Below the pieces are notes generated by a model. It saw only the letters and a program-made list of their open reading frames with translations. It was not told the origin of the DNA and ran no database searches. Positions 38,189-46,541 of a stretch of DNA of 64,000 nt are shown one piece after another (within the stretch, counting starts at the first letter, position 1; each line of letters starts with the position of its first letter). The stretch is from assembly GCF_018304825.1 (NCBI RefSeq), contig NZ_CP072649.1, positions 930,001-994,000 on the forward strand, written 5' to 3'. The position numbers were made by a program, and so were the translations under genes. This DNA is from Chloracidobacterium validum. Lineage in GTDB: Bacteria; Acidobacteriota; Blastocatellia; Chloracidobacteriales; Chloracidobacteriaceae.

Positions 38189-38366
38189 CTGAAGTGTCGC
38201 CCCCCAACAATCGGCGAGCCATTCAGGCGAAGTGTTTCGTAGCCGGCGCACGCCCTTGGGCGGAGGCTTCGGTAACCACCGCCCGTTTCAATGCTTGAAC
38301 TCCGATGAGCGGCAAGCGTATGATTTCGCACGCTGAACCATCCCCCACCGGCGGAGCCTGGCTTCC

Positions 38367-39248
38367 GTGGACACCGACCCTGTGCACCTGCCGTCTTTGA
38401 CGACTGCAACCGAAAAAGAACACGCTTTGCGGGCTTGGCTGCGCGAGACGACATCGCTGGTCATCGCGCTTTCAGGCGGTGTGGACAGCAGTTACCTGGC
38501 CTTTATCGCGCATCAGGAGTTGGGCCACGCCGCGCTGGCCGTGACCGGGCGGAGTCCGAGTTTGGCTGCCGTCGAGCGGGCTGACGTAACGCGCTTCGTA
38601 ACGCGCTATGGACTGCGTCATGCCTTTTTAGAAACCCACGAACTGGACAATCCGGCCTACGCCGCCAACCCGATTGATCGCTGTTATTTCTGCAAGACGG
38701 AATTGTTCCGACAGCTTTGGTCGCTTGCTAAGCAACAGGGCATCCCGCTGGTCTGCGACGGAACCAACGCGGACGACCTCGCGGAGGTTCGCCCTGGACG
38801 ACGAGCAGCCGGTGAGCAAGCCGTGGCCAGCCCACTCGCTCAGTTTGGGTTTACCAAAGCCGACATTCGGGAGCGTACCCGGCACTGGGAGCTACCAACG
38901 GCAGACAAACCGGCCTCACCCTGCCTGGCATCGCGCATTCCGCACGGGCAACCCGTAACCATTGGCAAGCTTACGGCCATCGAGCGCGGCGAGGCCGCCC
39001 TGCGCGCCTTGGGCTTCCGCGAGTTTCGGCTTCGCCACCACGACCGCTTGGCGCGAGTTGAAGTCGCCCGGCAGGAGCTACCCCGCGCCCTTGACCCGGC
39101 CATGGCAGCGCAACTCGTCGCCGCGCTCAAACCCCTTGGCTTTGCTTTCGTGACGTTGGACCTCGAAGGTTTCCGCAGTGGCTCGCTCAACGACGCGGCA
39201 GTGCATAACGCCAACCTTGAGGAACTCTCTGAACGCCATCCTTTGTGA
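38367..39248 (+). CDS. larE: ATP-dependent sacrificial sulfur transferase LarE-like
   Basis: 293 residues from a GTG start, with GGAG about 11 bp upstream. LarE adenylates the pyridinium carboxylate precursor and donates its own cysteine sulfur to build the nickel-pincer cofactor of lactate racemase. The PP-loop is SGGVDSS (about residues 36-42). [14 protein letters not shown] and the [14 protein letters not shown] segment are LarE hallmarks, with C186 at the position of the sacrificial cysteine. LarB and LarC are not in the window. The stop codon lies inside a 19-bp tandem duplication shared with the gdhA leader. Confidence 0.88.
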   Translation: MDTDPVHLPSLTTATEKEHALRAWLRETTSLVIALSGGVDSSYLAFIAHQELGHAALAVTGRSPSLAAVERADVTRFVTRYGLRHAFLETHELDNPAYAANPIDRCYFCKTELFRQLWSLAKQQGIPLVCDGTNADDLAEVRPGRRAAGEQAVASPLAQFGFTKADIRERTRHWELPTADKPASPCLASRIPHGQPVTIGKLTAIERGEAALRALGFREFRLRHHDRLARVEVARQELPRALDPAMAAQLVAALKPLGFAFVTLDLEGFRSGSLNDAAVHNANLEELSERHPL

Positions 39249-39277
39249 GGAATACATTCCTTTGTGAGGAATACATT
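39240..39277. repeat. Exact 19-bp tandem duplication between larE and gdhA
   Basis: Two adjacent identical copies of CCTTTGTGAGGAATACATT. Each copy contains the larE-type stop TGA and a GAGGAA ribosome site; the first provides the real larE stop and the second the real gdhA ribosome site. Confidence 0.95.
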
Positions 39278-40558
39278 ATGCCCAGCGCTTTCGTTGATGA
39301 CGCCCGCAATTTCAAAGAAGACAACCCGTTTGAGTCTATGATGTCGCGCTTCGACAACGCGGCAAAGCTCCTCGACCTGGATCCGAACATCTATCGCATC
39401 CTGCGTTGCCCGACCCGCGAGATGACCGTCTATATCCCAACGCTGATGGATGATGGTCACTATGAAGTGTTTGTAGGCTACCGCGTCCAACACAACTTTG
39501 CCCGCGGACCGGCCAAGGGAGGCATTCGCTATGCCCCGGACGTGACGCTCGATGAAGTCCGCGCACTGGCGGCCTGGATGACCTGGAAATGTGCCGTGGT
39601 CAATATCCCGTATGGCGGCGGCAAGGGGGGCATCATCTGTGACCCACACAAGATGTCACCGGGCGAACTGGAGCGCCTCACCCGCCGCTACACATCTGAA
39701 ATTCTCGACATCATCGGGCCGGAACGCGACGTTCCAGCGCCGGACATGAACACCAACGAGCAGGTCATGGCCTGGGTCATGGACACCTACTCGATGCATG
39801 CTCGCCACACCGTCAACGCCGTCGTCACCGGCAAACCGGTCGAGCTTGGCGGCTCACAGGGACGGCGTGAGGCGACGGGGCGTGGGTTGCTGTTCGTGAC
39901 CCAGGAAGCCTGTAAAAAGTTTGGACTCAAGCCATCGGAAACGCGCGTCGTGGTGCAGGGGGCCGGCAATGTCGGCGGAATTGGGGCCACACTCCTCCAC
40001 GAAGCTGGCTTCAAGGTGATTGGCATCTCTGAAATTCGTCACGGTTTGCATAACCCCAACGGACTGGATATTCCGGCCGCGCTGGCCTACCTGCGCAAGC
40101 ACCGCACGTTCGAGGGCTTCGAGGGCGGAGAACTCATCACCAATGCCGAGTTGCTTGAACTCGACTGTGACGTGCTGATGCCGGCGGCCACAGAAAATCA
40201 AATCACGACCCAGAACGTCGAGCGCATCAAGTGCCGCATCCTGTGCGAAGGCGCCAATGGCCCAACGACCGCCGCCGCCGATGAGATTCTTGAGCGGAAC
40301 GGCGTTTTTGTCGTCCCAGACATCCTCGCCAATGCCGGCGGTGTCACCGTCTCATACTTTGAATGGGTTCAAAACCGCATGGGCTTTTTCTGGAAAGAAG
40401 ATTTCGTCAACGAGCGGCTGCAAGACACGATGGTGACGAGTTTCAATGACGTGTTGAGTTACGCTGAAAAACATAAGGTGAACATGCGCACAGCGGCCTA
40501 TATGTTGGCCATTGACCGGGTGGCATACGAGACCAAAATGCGCGGCATCTATGCCTAG
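39278..40558 (+). CDS. gdhA: Glutamate dehydrogenase
   Basis: 426 residues from the ATG at 39278, with GAGGAA 8 bp before it. Catalyses the reversible oxidative deamination of glutamate to 2-oxoglutarate and ammonia. Substrate-binding segments are [10 protein letters not shown] and the glycine-rich YGGGKGG with its catalytic-lysine neighbourhood, followed by DVPAPDMNT. The nucleotide-binding motif is VQGAGNVGG. The length fits the hexameric small-subunit family. The NAD/NADP preference cannot be read reliably. Confidence 0.95.
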   Translation: MPSAFVDDARNFKEDNPFESMMSRFDNAAKLLDLDPNIYRILRCPTREMTVYIPTLMDDGHYEVFVGYRVQHNFARGPAKGGIRYAPDVTLDEVRALAAWMTWKCAVVNIPYGGGKGGIICDPHKMSPGELERLTRRYTSEILDIIGPERDVPAPDMNTNEQVMAWVMDTYSMHARHTVNAVVTGKPVELGGSQGRREATGRGLLFVTQEACKKFGLKPSETRVVVQGAGNVGGIGATLLHEAGFKVIGISEIRHGLHNPNGLDIPAALAYLRKHRTFEGFEGGELITNAELLELDCDVLMPAATENQITTQNVERIKCRILCEGANGPTTAAADEILERNGVFVVPDILANAGGVTVSYFEWVQNRMGFFWKEDFVNERLQDTMVTSFNDVLSYAEKHKVNMRTAAYMLAIDRVAYETKMRGIYA

Positions 40559-40828
40559 ACGGGGAAGCAGCTCCCAGGTACCTCGGACTGGCGCTCGACA
40601 GGCTGGTGGCGGGGGGCGGTCACGCCAACCGCTTCAGCGCCGCGGTCTGTCCAGGCGGATGTCGGCCACAGAAAGGCTTGGTTTCCCCAATCGCCTGTGG
40701 TAGCTTCCTGCAAGTTTTGTCATCAAAAGCGTTGCACGGACGGAGCTAACCCAATACGGGCTTGATAGGTGTGAGGTCAATCTGCTTTTTTGTATCGTGT
40801 GAACGTGACAAGGTTAGAAACAATATCA

Positions 40829-40844
40829 CTGGTCACGTGACCAG
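40829..40844. promoter_or_regulatory. 16-bp perfect palindrome upstream of the OmpA/PKD gene
   Basis: CTGGTCACGTGACCAG is its own reverse complement and ends just before the AGGAGGGG ribosome site of the OmpA-family gene. It could be a repressor operator, or could fold in the mRNA over the ribosome site. The 270 bp between gdhA and this site hold no gene. Confidence 0.45.
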
Positions 40845-40857
40845 GAGGGGATAAAGA

Positions 40858-42981
40858 ATGAAACACCGTACTTGGCTTGCGCTTTTTGCCAGCGTGTTTT
40901 TGGGTAGCGCGACAGCTATGGCGCAATCGGCGCGCGAGCAAGACCGACCGCTCAATCCAACCGTTACCGGTGGCACCGGCTTGTTTACGGTCTATGATGC
41001 CTCAACGCTCAAGCGGGGAGAGTTCAATATCGCGGCCTACTACAATAATTTCGACCGTGAACCAGGCAATGTTGACATCAGTCAGCAAATTGTGAGTGGC
41101 GCGATTGGCCTTACCGATCGGCTCGAATTCTTTGCTGCTTCTGTCTTTCGGCAGCAGCTCGTAGCAGACCAGCGGCGCGAAATCAGCGGATTTTTCCTGC
41201 CGAATGTACGTTTTCCAGGCGTTCCGGCCGCCCCGGCACCGCTCGGGCCGGGTAGTTCGGCTGGAGCGCCATTTGTCGGACTGATCGGACCAAGCACGAC
41301 CAACATCTCAAACGCTGGTGCGGCCGTGGGTGGCGTCTTGCCTGGACTCGTTCAAAGCGGGACACGCATCGTTGGCACCGGCGCAAACCAGCGACTGGTG
41401 GGCAACCTGCCGGGCTATCTGAACGACTTTCCATTCCTGGCAAGCAGCGAATACACCAGCGGCAACACGACGCTCGGCGCGAAGTTCCGTTTTACCAACC
41501 CTGAAAACCCACTTGGTCTAGCCATCGTTGGCTTTGTGAACATCCCAACCTCCTTCGCCAACGGTATTTTCCGTGGCACGGGCAATGGCGTCGTTCGGGG
41601 TGGCGGACCAGGTGCGGTGGACTACGGCGTGATCCTGGTGCCAGCGGTGCGCGCCGGACGCTTCACGTTTACCGGCAACCTCGGCGCAGTCAAAACCGGC
41701 GACCCATCGGCCAACGACATCCGCTACCTTGACCGACGCAACATCTTCATTGCCTCCGCGGCCGTGGACGTCGCCGTCAACAAGTACTTTCAAGCCATCG
41801 GTGAACTGACCTCAAACATTTACTACGGCAGTGGCACGCCCAACCTCAATCCGGTCAATCCACTTGACCTGACGGTGGGGGCGCGCTTCACACCAACCGG
41901 CAATGACAAATCCGTTCATTTCAGCTTTGGTGGCGGCTACCGCCGGTTGCTCAACAACGCCAATAGCGAACGCGGCTCGAACCGCGGCGATGTGAACGGC
42001 TTCGTCGTGAATGCGGTGATTGGCTACCGCCGGCGCGTTCAGACGGTTGAAACCCCCGATCCGTGCGCCGACAACCGACCGCCCACGGTGACGCTCTCGG
42101 CTGATCGGACGACGCTCAAGACCACGGAACGGGCCCGGTTGACGGCCGTCGCCAGTGACCCCGATGCATACGACACCAACCTGACCTACAACTGGACGGC
42201 CAGCGTCGGACGCATCGAAGGCACAGGCCCAAATGTCACCTACGTGCCACCGACTGATCGCGCCGGGTCAGCGACCGTCACCGTGACGGTCTCTGACCTC
42301 TGCTGCGCTACAGCAACGGCCTCGCTCGAAATGACCATCGAGAAGAACACCTGCCCGACCGTGACCGTCACGGCTTCGCCGACACAGGTGAAAGAAGGCT
42401 CGGATGCTCCAATCAACCTCTCGGCGGTTGGACGTGATGCCGATGATGACCCATTGACCTATCGCTGGACGACAACGGCCGGCCGCATTGAAGGGAGCGG
42501 GGCCAATGTCACCCTCAACACGACCGGGCTTTCAGCCGGACGGGTTGTCATCACTGTCACAGTGGATGACGGCAAGTGCACGGGTGAAGCCTCGACCGCG
42601 ATTGAAATCCTGTCGCCGCCGCCACCACCCCAGGCCTACACCGTTGCCTGCGATGGCACGCTGGTGAACCCGCCGTTCCGGCGCAACATTGCCCGTGTGG
42701 ATAACCAGTGCAAGGGCTTGCTCGACCAGATCGTGACCCGCCTCCAGAGCGATCCAACCGCTCAGGTCATCGTGGACGGCCATGCCGACCGCGGTGAAAA
42801 ACGCGGCACGGCACGGAAGCGGGCCGATAACGTCCGGGCGTACTTGGTCGGTAAGGGCGTTGACCCGAACCGCATCGAACTGCGCATCTTCGATGACCAG
42901 CGGTCAGCCGAAGCGCCAGGCGGCAACAACCGGCGCGTCGTCGTGACGGTTGTGCCTGAAGGTGCCCAGCGCCCTGAATAA
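40858..42981 (+). CDS. Outer-membrane protein with PKD domains and an OmpA C-terminal domain
   Basis: 707 residues. A signal peptide ending near AMAQSA is followed by a long region (about 35-395) with alternating hydrophobic strands and Gly/Asn/Thr-rich turns, consistent with an outer-membrane beta-barrel. Two PKD/Ig-like domains follow (about 405-580), each with a TYNWTASVGRIEG- or TYRWTTTAGRIEG-type motif. The C-terminal OmpA domain (about 595-705) has VIVDGHADRGEKR and the RADNVRAYLVGKGVDPNRI helix for peptidoglycan binding. The family links outer membrane and murein. A strong terminator follows the stop. Confidence 0.9.
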   Translation: MKHRTWLALFASVFLGSATAMAQSAREQDRPLNPTVTGGTGLFTVYDASTLKRGEFNIAAYYNNFDREPGNVDISQQIVSGAIGLTDRLEFFAASVFRQQLVADQRREISGFFLPNVRFPGVPAAPAPLGPGSSAGAPFVGLIGPSTTNISNAGAAVGGVLPGLVQSGTRIVGTGANQRLVGNLPGYLNDFPFLASSEYTSGNTTLGAKFRFTNPENPLGLAIVGFVNIPTSFANGIFRGTGNGVVRGGGPGAVDYGVILVPAVRAGRFTFTGNLGAVKTGDPSANDIRYLDRRNIFIASAAVDVAVNKYFQAIGELTSNIYYGSGTPNLNPVNPLDLTVGARFTPTGNDKSVHFSFGGGYRRLLNNANSERGSNRGDVNGFVVNAVIGYRRRVQTVETPDPCADNRPPTVTLSADRTTLKTTERARLTAVASDPDAYDTNLTYNWTASVGRIEGTGPNVTYVPPTDRAGSATVTVTVSDLCCATATASLEMTIEKNTCPTVTVTASPTQVKEGSDAPINLSAVGRDADDDPLTYRWTTTAGRIEGSGANVTLNTTGLSAGRVVITVTVDDGKCTGEASTAIEILSPPPPPQAYTVACDGTLVNPPFRRNIARVDNQCKGLLDQIVTRLQSDPTAQVIVDGHADRGEKRGTARKRADNVRAYLVGKGVDPNRIELRIFDDQRSAEAPGGNNRRVVVTVVPEGAQRPE

Positions 42982-43013
42982 CTAGACGCCTGAGTGCGTC
43001 TCACTCGATGACA

Positions 43014-43045
43014 CGGGGCAGACCGAGTTGGTCTGCCCCGTTTTT
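43014..43045 (+). terminator. Intrinsic terminator after the OmpA/PKD gene
   Basis: An 11-bp perfect stem (CGGGGCAGACC / GGTCTGCCCCG) with a GAGTT loop is followed by five T. It starts 33 bp after the stop codon and ends only 12 bp before the tsaE start. Confidence 0.93.
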
Positions 43046-43057
43046 ATTGGCGCGCTT

Positions 43058-43528
43058 ATGACCGAACAAGCATATTTCAGCCATAGCCCGGAAGAAACGT
43101 TCACCCTTGGCTACAGGCTGGGGCAACGCATTGCGGCGTGGACTGACCCAAGCGGACGGGTGGTCTGGCTCAGGGGCGACCTGGGCGCCGGAAAAACGCA
43201 CTTCGTGAAAGGCTTGGCTTCCGCGTTCGGCATCCTGCCGGAAGACGTCACCAGCCCAACCTTTGCGCTTGCGCAAGCGCACGCCTTCCAAGGTGGAACC
43301 CTATGGCACGTGGACCTCTATCGCTTGCCGGCCGGGTCACTAATTGCCGACGCGATTGGGCTGGATGAGATGCTGACGCAACCCGGCGTCCTGGCCATCG
43401 AGTGGCCGGAACGACTTGGGCCTGGTTTCTTGGCTCACCACCCAACATGGCAGGTTGAGATTGACAGCTTGGATGATACGCGACGGCGGATCATCATCCG
43501 GTCACCCGACGCTGGTGGCCTAGGCTGA
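43058..43528 (+). CDS. tsaE: tRNA threonylcarbamoyladenosine biosynthesis ATPase TsaE (YjeE)
   Basis: 156 residues. Partner ATPase of TsaB-TsaD in making t6A37 on ANN-decoding tRNAs. The Walker A motif is GDLGAGKTHFVKGL, followed by the conserved VTSPTFAL segment, the HVDLYRL Walker B-like motif and the VLAIEWPERLG segment typical of TsaE. I chose the ATG at 43058 because the longer frame lies inside the preceding terminator; no good ribosome site is visible. Its 3' end overlaps the convergent FHA gene by 9 bp. tsaB and tsaD are not adjacent. Confidence 0.93.
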   Translation: MTEQAYFSHSPEETFTLGYRLGQRIAAWTDPSGRVVWLRGDLGAGKTHFVKGLASAFGILPEDVTSPTFALAQAHAFQGGTLWHVDLYRLPAGSLIADAIGLDEMLTQPGVLAIEWPERLGPGFLAHHPTWQVEIDSLDDTRRRIIIRSPDAGGLG

Positions 43529-44266
43529 TTCTTCAGCGTTGGACTCATCAATTTCGCGTAACGTATCCAGTGTCAGGCTCGTATTGCTGCTGGCCGTAAT
43601 CGTCACCGGGAAGGGTGTCATCGAGCGTTCGACATCAAAAAAACCTTCCGCGAAGGTTACGAACTTGCGAAAGGCGGCCAGGCCACACAAGCCACCAGCC
43701 TCACAGGTTACGATGAGGCCTTCATTGAAACCGAGCCAGCCATGGCCCTGCGGACCGCGCACGCTGAAGGCCGCCGTCAACCGATTGGCTTCGATGACCT
43801 GGATGACATCAAAAACCGATATTCGGCTCAGATCGCCCGTCAGAAACTTTGACCCACTGCGCAGCGGCAGCACGAACACGCAGGTGTGCGCCCCAATCGT
43901 GAAACGGTCGCCATCGGACAACAGGCAACGTTCGTGTGGCAGGAGACGCCGCCCGTTGAGGAACGTTCCATTCGTACTCTCCAGATCAATCAGAAAGTAG
44001 CGGACGCGCGCCTCACTGCCTGTTCCCAGATCGAGGACGACCTTGGCGTGCTCACGCGAAGCCACCGCATCACTTGCCAATGAAATCGTTGCGGTCAGTG
44101 CGCGACCGATGACCGTGGTGGGGGTGTCGAGGATATGCGTTTGCTTGACGGTGCTGCCTTCCAAAACGATCAAGGTGGCAAATCCGACAGATGACGTGAC
44201 GTTCTTTAGCGCCTCTACGTCGAGCTGAGCGGTCTTGATTGTCGGGACTTCAACCTCTTCCGACAT
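43520..44266 (-). CDS. FHA domain protein with C-terminal DUF4388 (PATAN-like) domain
   Basis: 248 residues; AGGAG precedes the ATG. The FHA domain (about 25-125) has the TVIGRALTATISL strand, the SREHAKV phosphopeptide loop and ESTNGTFLNGRRL. The C-terminal module (about 130-240) starts with LTGDLSRISVFDVIQVIEAN, matching the DUF4388 family of cyanobacterial PatA-type and acidobacterial response regulators. The first half would read Thr phosphorylation by the genome's many kinases; the second probably mediates protein interaction. It follows suhB on the same strand. Confidence 0.88.
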   Translation of the reverse strand: MSEEVEVPTIKTAQLDVEALKNVTSSVGFATLIVLEGSTVKQTHILDTPTTVIGRALTATISLASDAVASREHAKVVLDLGTGSEARVRYFLIDLESTNGTFLNGRRLLPHERCLLSDGDRFTIGAHTCVFVLPLRSGSKFLTGDLSRISVFDVIQVIEANRLTAAFSVRGPQGHGWLGFNEGLIVTCEAGGLCGLAAFRKFVTFAEGFFDVERSMTPFPVTITASSNTSLTLDTLREIDESNAEESA

Positions 44267-44280
44267 GGATGCTTCTCCTG

Positions 44281-44316
44281 CCTAGTACAAGCTACACCCC
44301 TAGTACAAGCTACACC
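44281..44316. repeat. Exact 18-bp tandem duplication between suhB and the FHA-DUF4388 gene
   Basis: Two adjacent identical copies of CCTAGTACAAGCTACACC. The copy at 44299-44316 contains the suhB stop codon (44310-44312). Confidence 0.95.
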
Positions 44317-45122
44317 GAGCCGCGCTGGACGGCCCGCATGGCGGTCTGCCCGGACGCCATCAAGACCTGCCCCATGGCGTCGTGGATGCGCCCGTTGCTG
44401 GCCACGATCTCGGCGACGTACGGACTAAATGGCTGCCCATCAAAGGCCGTGACCCGCCCGCCGGCCTCGGTCACGAGAAGGCTTCCCGCCGCCATATCCC
44501 ACGGAGACAGATTCAACTCCCAGAACCCATCAAACCGCCCCGCCGCCACATAAGCCAAGTCCAGCGCCGCGGACCCATCGCGCCGAATGGCCTGCGCGAC
44601 ATCGAGAAAAGCGCTGAAGTGATCAAGATTCTTCTGTGGCGATGCCTTGACATTATAGGGAAATCCGGTCACGAGCAATGCCTGTTCCAGGGTGTCCACG
44701 GCGGAAACCTGTATCGGGCGATGGTTGCAGCATGCACCTTGCCCCTTGGCGGCTGAAAACAGCTCGTCCCGTAGGGGGTCATACACCACGCCCACGACGG
44801 TTTCCTGCCGATGCTCAAGGGCGATGGCGACACTGAAAAACGGATACCCATGGGCATAGTTCGTCGTTCCGTCCAGTGGGTCCACAATCCAGCGAAAGTC
44901 TGAAACCGTTTGCGTCAGCCCACCCTCCTCGGCGAGGAGTTCATGGTCGGGAAACTGCGCTCGGATGCGGTCATGGATGTGCCGTTCGGCCAACACATCC
45001 ACTTCGGTCACGAGGTCAATGCGTCCCTTGTGGCGGACGGCGAAGGTCGTGCCGAAGCGATCACGGAGAATCGCGCCGGCTTCGCGGGCAATAGCTTCAG
45101 CAAATGACAGAAACTGATTCAT
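44310..45122 (-). CDS. suhB: Inositol-1-monophosphatase family protein (SuhB-like)
   Basis: 270 residues from the ATG at 45122; the longer frame runs antisense through the preceding gene's region and is unlikely. Mg-dependent phosphatase for inositol phosphate or related sugar phosphates. Metal-binding motifs are all present: LLAEEGG (Glu), WIVDPLDGTTNYAHGYPFF (Asp/Asp) and the final NLSPWDMAAGSLLVTEAGG (Asp). The ribosome site is weak and the start lies 10 bp from the upstream stop, so coupling to the carboxypeptidase-regulatory-like gene is likely. Confidence 0.93.
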   Translation of the reverse strand: MNQFLSFAEAIAREAGAILRDRFGTTFAVRHKGRIDLVTEVDVLAERHIHDRIRAQFPDHELLAEEGGLTQTVSDFRWIVDPLDGTTNYAHGYPFFSVAIALEHRQETVVGVVYDPLRDELFSAAKGQGACCNHRPIQVSAVDTLEQALLVTGFPYNVKASPQKNLDHFSAFLDVAQAIRRDGSAALDLAYVAAGRFDGFWELNLSPWDMAAGSLLVTEAGGRVTAFDGQPFSPYVAEIVASNGRIHDAMGQVLMASGQTAMRAVQRGSV

Positions 45123-45132
45123 ACAGGAAACG

Positions 45133-45780
45133 TCAGGGGCGGGCTTTCTCCGGTTCGAGCTGGAAGGCCAGATTGCGGGCTTCGCGTTTCTGCACGTCCA
45201 GCTCCTTGGTTTGGGAACGATAGCCTTTGGCCGTCGCCGTGACGCGATAGACGGCATCCGCGCCGGGAAACCGAAAGGCAAACTCGCCCGCGCCGTTGGT
45301 GGTGGTAGTGCCCGCCTTGCCGGGCTTGAGGCTGGCGTCAGTGGACGATACGCGCTCGACCGTAACGACGACGTTTGGCATCGTCAGTCCGCGCTCGTTG
45401 AACACCGCGCCGCGAATCACGGAATAGGTGCGCTCGGCTTCCAGCTCGAAAGGTCGTTTGATGACCGTCGTTTTACCGGCCTCGACGGTTTGTAAAACAT
45501 TCAAGCGCGCCCCCGACCGCCCTTCCGCTTCCACTTCGACCACATAGCTCCCCGGCGGCAAATCCCCCACTTCAAACTCGCCCTTGTCATTGGTTTCGCT
45601 ACTATAGGTTTCTTTCGTCACGGAGCGCGTGAGCGTCACCTTCGCGGCCGCCAGCGGCCGCCCGCCCTCCCGCGCGACCACCCGCCCCCGGATGCCACCG
45701 GTCGGGGTGGGTGACTGCGCCAGGCTCGCTCCAGCAAAAACGAACCAGCCGATTAGCATGCTCGTCAACAATGGTCTCAT
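45133..45780 (-). CDS. Secreted protein with two carboxypeptidase regulatory-like domains
   Basis: 215 residues with a signal peptide ending at about SLAQS. Two beta-sandwich units follow: residues 28-105 (GGIRGRVVAREGGRPLAAAKV ... GEFEVGDLPPGSYVVEVEAEG) and about 118-205 (VIRGAVFNERGLTMPNVVV ... GEFAFRFPGADAVYRV). These prealbumin-like CarboxypepD_reg folds bind other proteins or polysaccharides and have no catalysis. It is upstream of and probably co-transcribed with suhB. Confidence 0.88.
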   Translation of the reverse strand: MRPLLTSMLIGWFVFAGASLAQSPTPTGGIRGRVVAREGGRPLAAAKVTLTRSVTKETYSSETNDKGEFEVGDLPPGSYVVEVEAEGRSGARLNVLQTVEAGKTTVIKRPFELEAERTYSVIRGAVFNERGLTMPNVVVTVERVSSTDASLKPGKAGTTTTNGAGEFAFRFPGADAVYRVTATAKGYRSQTKELDVQKREARNLAFQLEPEKARP

Positions 45781-45841
45781 CAGACGTTCTACCAGTGCTT
45801 GCTCGCCTTTCGTTGGGCTGCCGATTCACGACAGCGCAGGG

Positions 45842-46378
45842 CTAAAATGTTTTGAACATGCTTTTGAGCGCGCTTCCAATGACATCGGTTAGCGTATGCG
45901 TTGCCGCCCCCCACCACAAGCCAATGAAGGCGACGAGCCAAACCTTGCCGTCAACCGCGCGGAACAAGCGCGACATATGATGCCCGGCCGTCTGGAGTGT
46001 CCGCGCCACCTGATCGCCATCCGCCGGCAGCCCATCGAGCCACACGGCCCGGGCATAGAGCACCGAAGCCAACGCCACCGTCATGACCAGCGTAAAATAG
46101 CCAACCCGCAACCAGGTGCTCCACAGCAAGCCATGGGTCCAGTGCGACCGGTGTGGAAAAAGTTTTTTGTAGGGATACCACAGCCAACGCAAGACGCCCC
46201 AGCGGGTATATTGCTTGCTGTGCGTGTCAAGGTCAGGACCGAACATCAACCCACCAAAAAGCATCATCAGCGTGCCCAGCACCGTCAAACCGGCATGGCG
46301 CGTCAGGAAGAAGAACCCCGCCGCGGTTGGCACCGCCAAGGCGTAGGTCACGAGGTCATGAGTCCGGCCGGAAGGCAT
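45842..46378 (-). CDS. Integral membrane metal-binding protein (DUF2227-like)
   Basis: 178 residues. Begins MPSGRTHDLVTYA and contains FGPDLDTHSKQYTRWG and HRSHWTHGLLWSTWLR, His/Asp clusters typical of the DUF2227 putative metal-binding family. At least four hydrophobic segments (about 10-48, 88-108, 142-160 and near the end) indicate a membrane protein. No reaction is known for the family. A near-duplicate AT-rich repeat overlaps the start region. It is a separate unit downstream of the acyl-CoA ligase gene. Confidence 0.82.
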   Translation of the reverse strand: MPSGRTHDLVTYALAVPTAAGFFFLTRHAGLTVLGTLMMLFGGLMFGPDLDTHSKQYTRWGVLRWLWYPYKKLFPHRSHWTHGLLWSTWLRVGYFTLVMTVALASVLYARAVWLDGLPADGDQVARTLQTAGHHMSRLFRAVDGKVWLVAFIGLWWGAATHTLTDVIGSALKSMFKTF

Positions 46379-46407
46379 AAAAAAACTACTGGATAAAAAA
46401 CTACCGG
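46377..46407. repeat. Imperfect 15-16 bp tandem duplication at the start of the DUF2227-like gene
   Basis: ATAAAAAAACTACTGG is followed directly by ATAAAAAACTACCGG. The copies differ by one A and one T/C. The repeat covers the first bases of the gene and its upstream side. Confidence 0.85.
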
Positions 46408-46541
46408 TGAAAAATCTGGGACTGAAACATAGAGACTCACGCTTGCCTTTTTCAACGGAAAAGCGGTCGGGAGCCTCTGATGGGTGTCACGCTCCAGTCC
46501 CTCACCCGGTTCACCTGGTTCTGGTTGGCCTGGCTCTCAGG

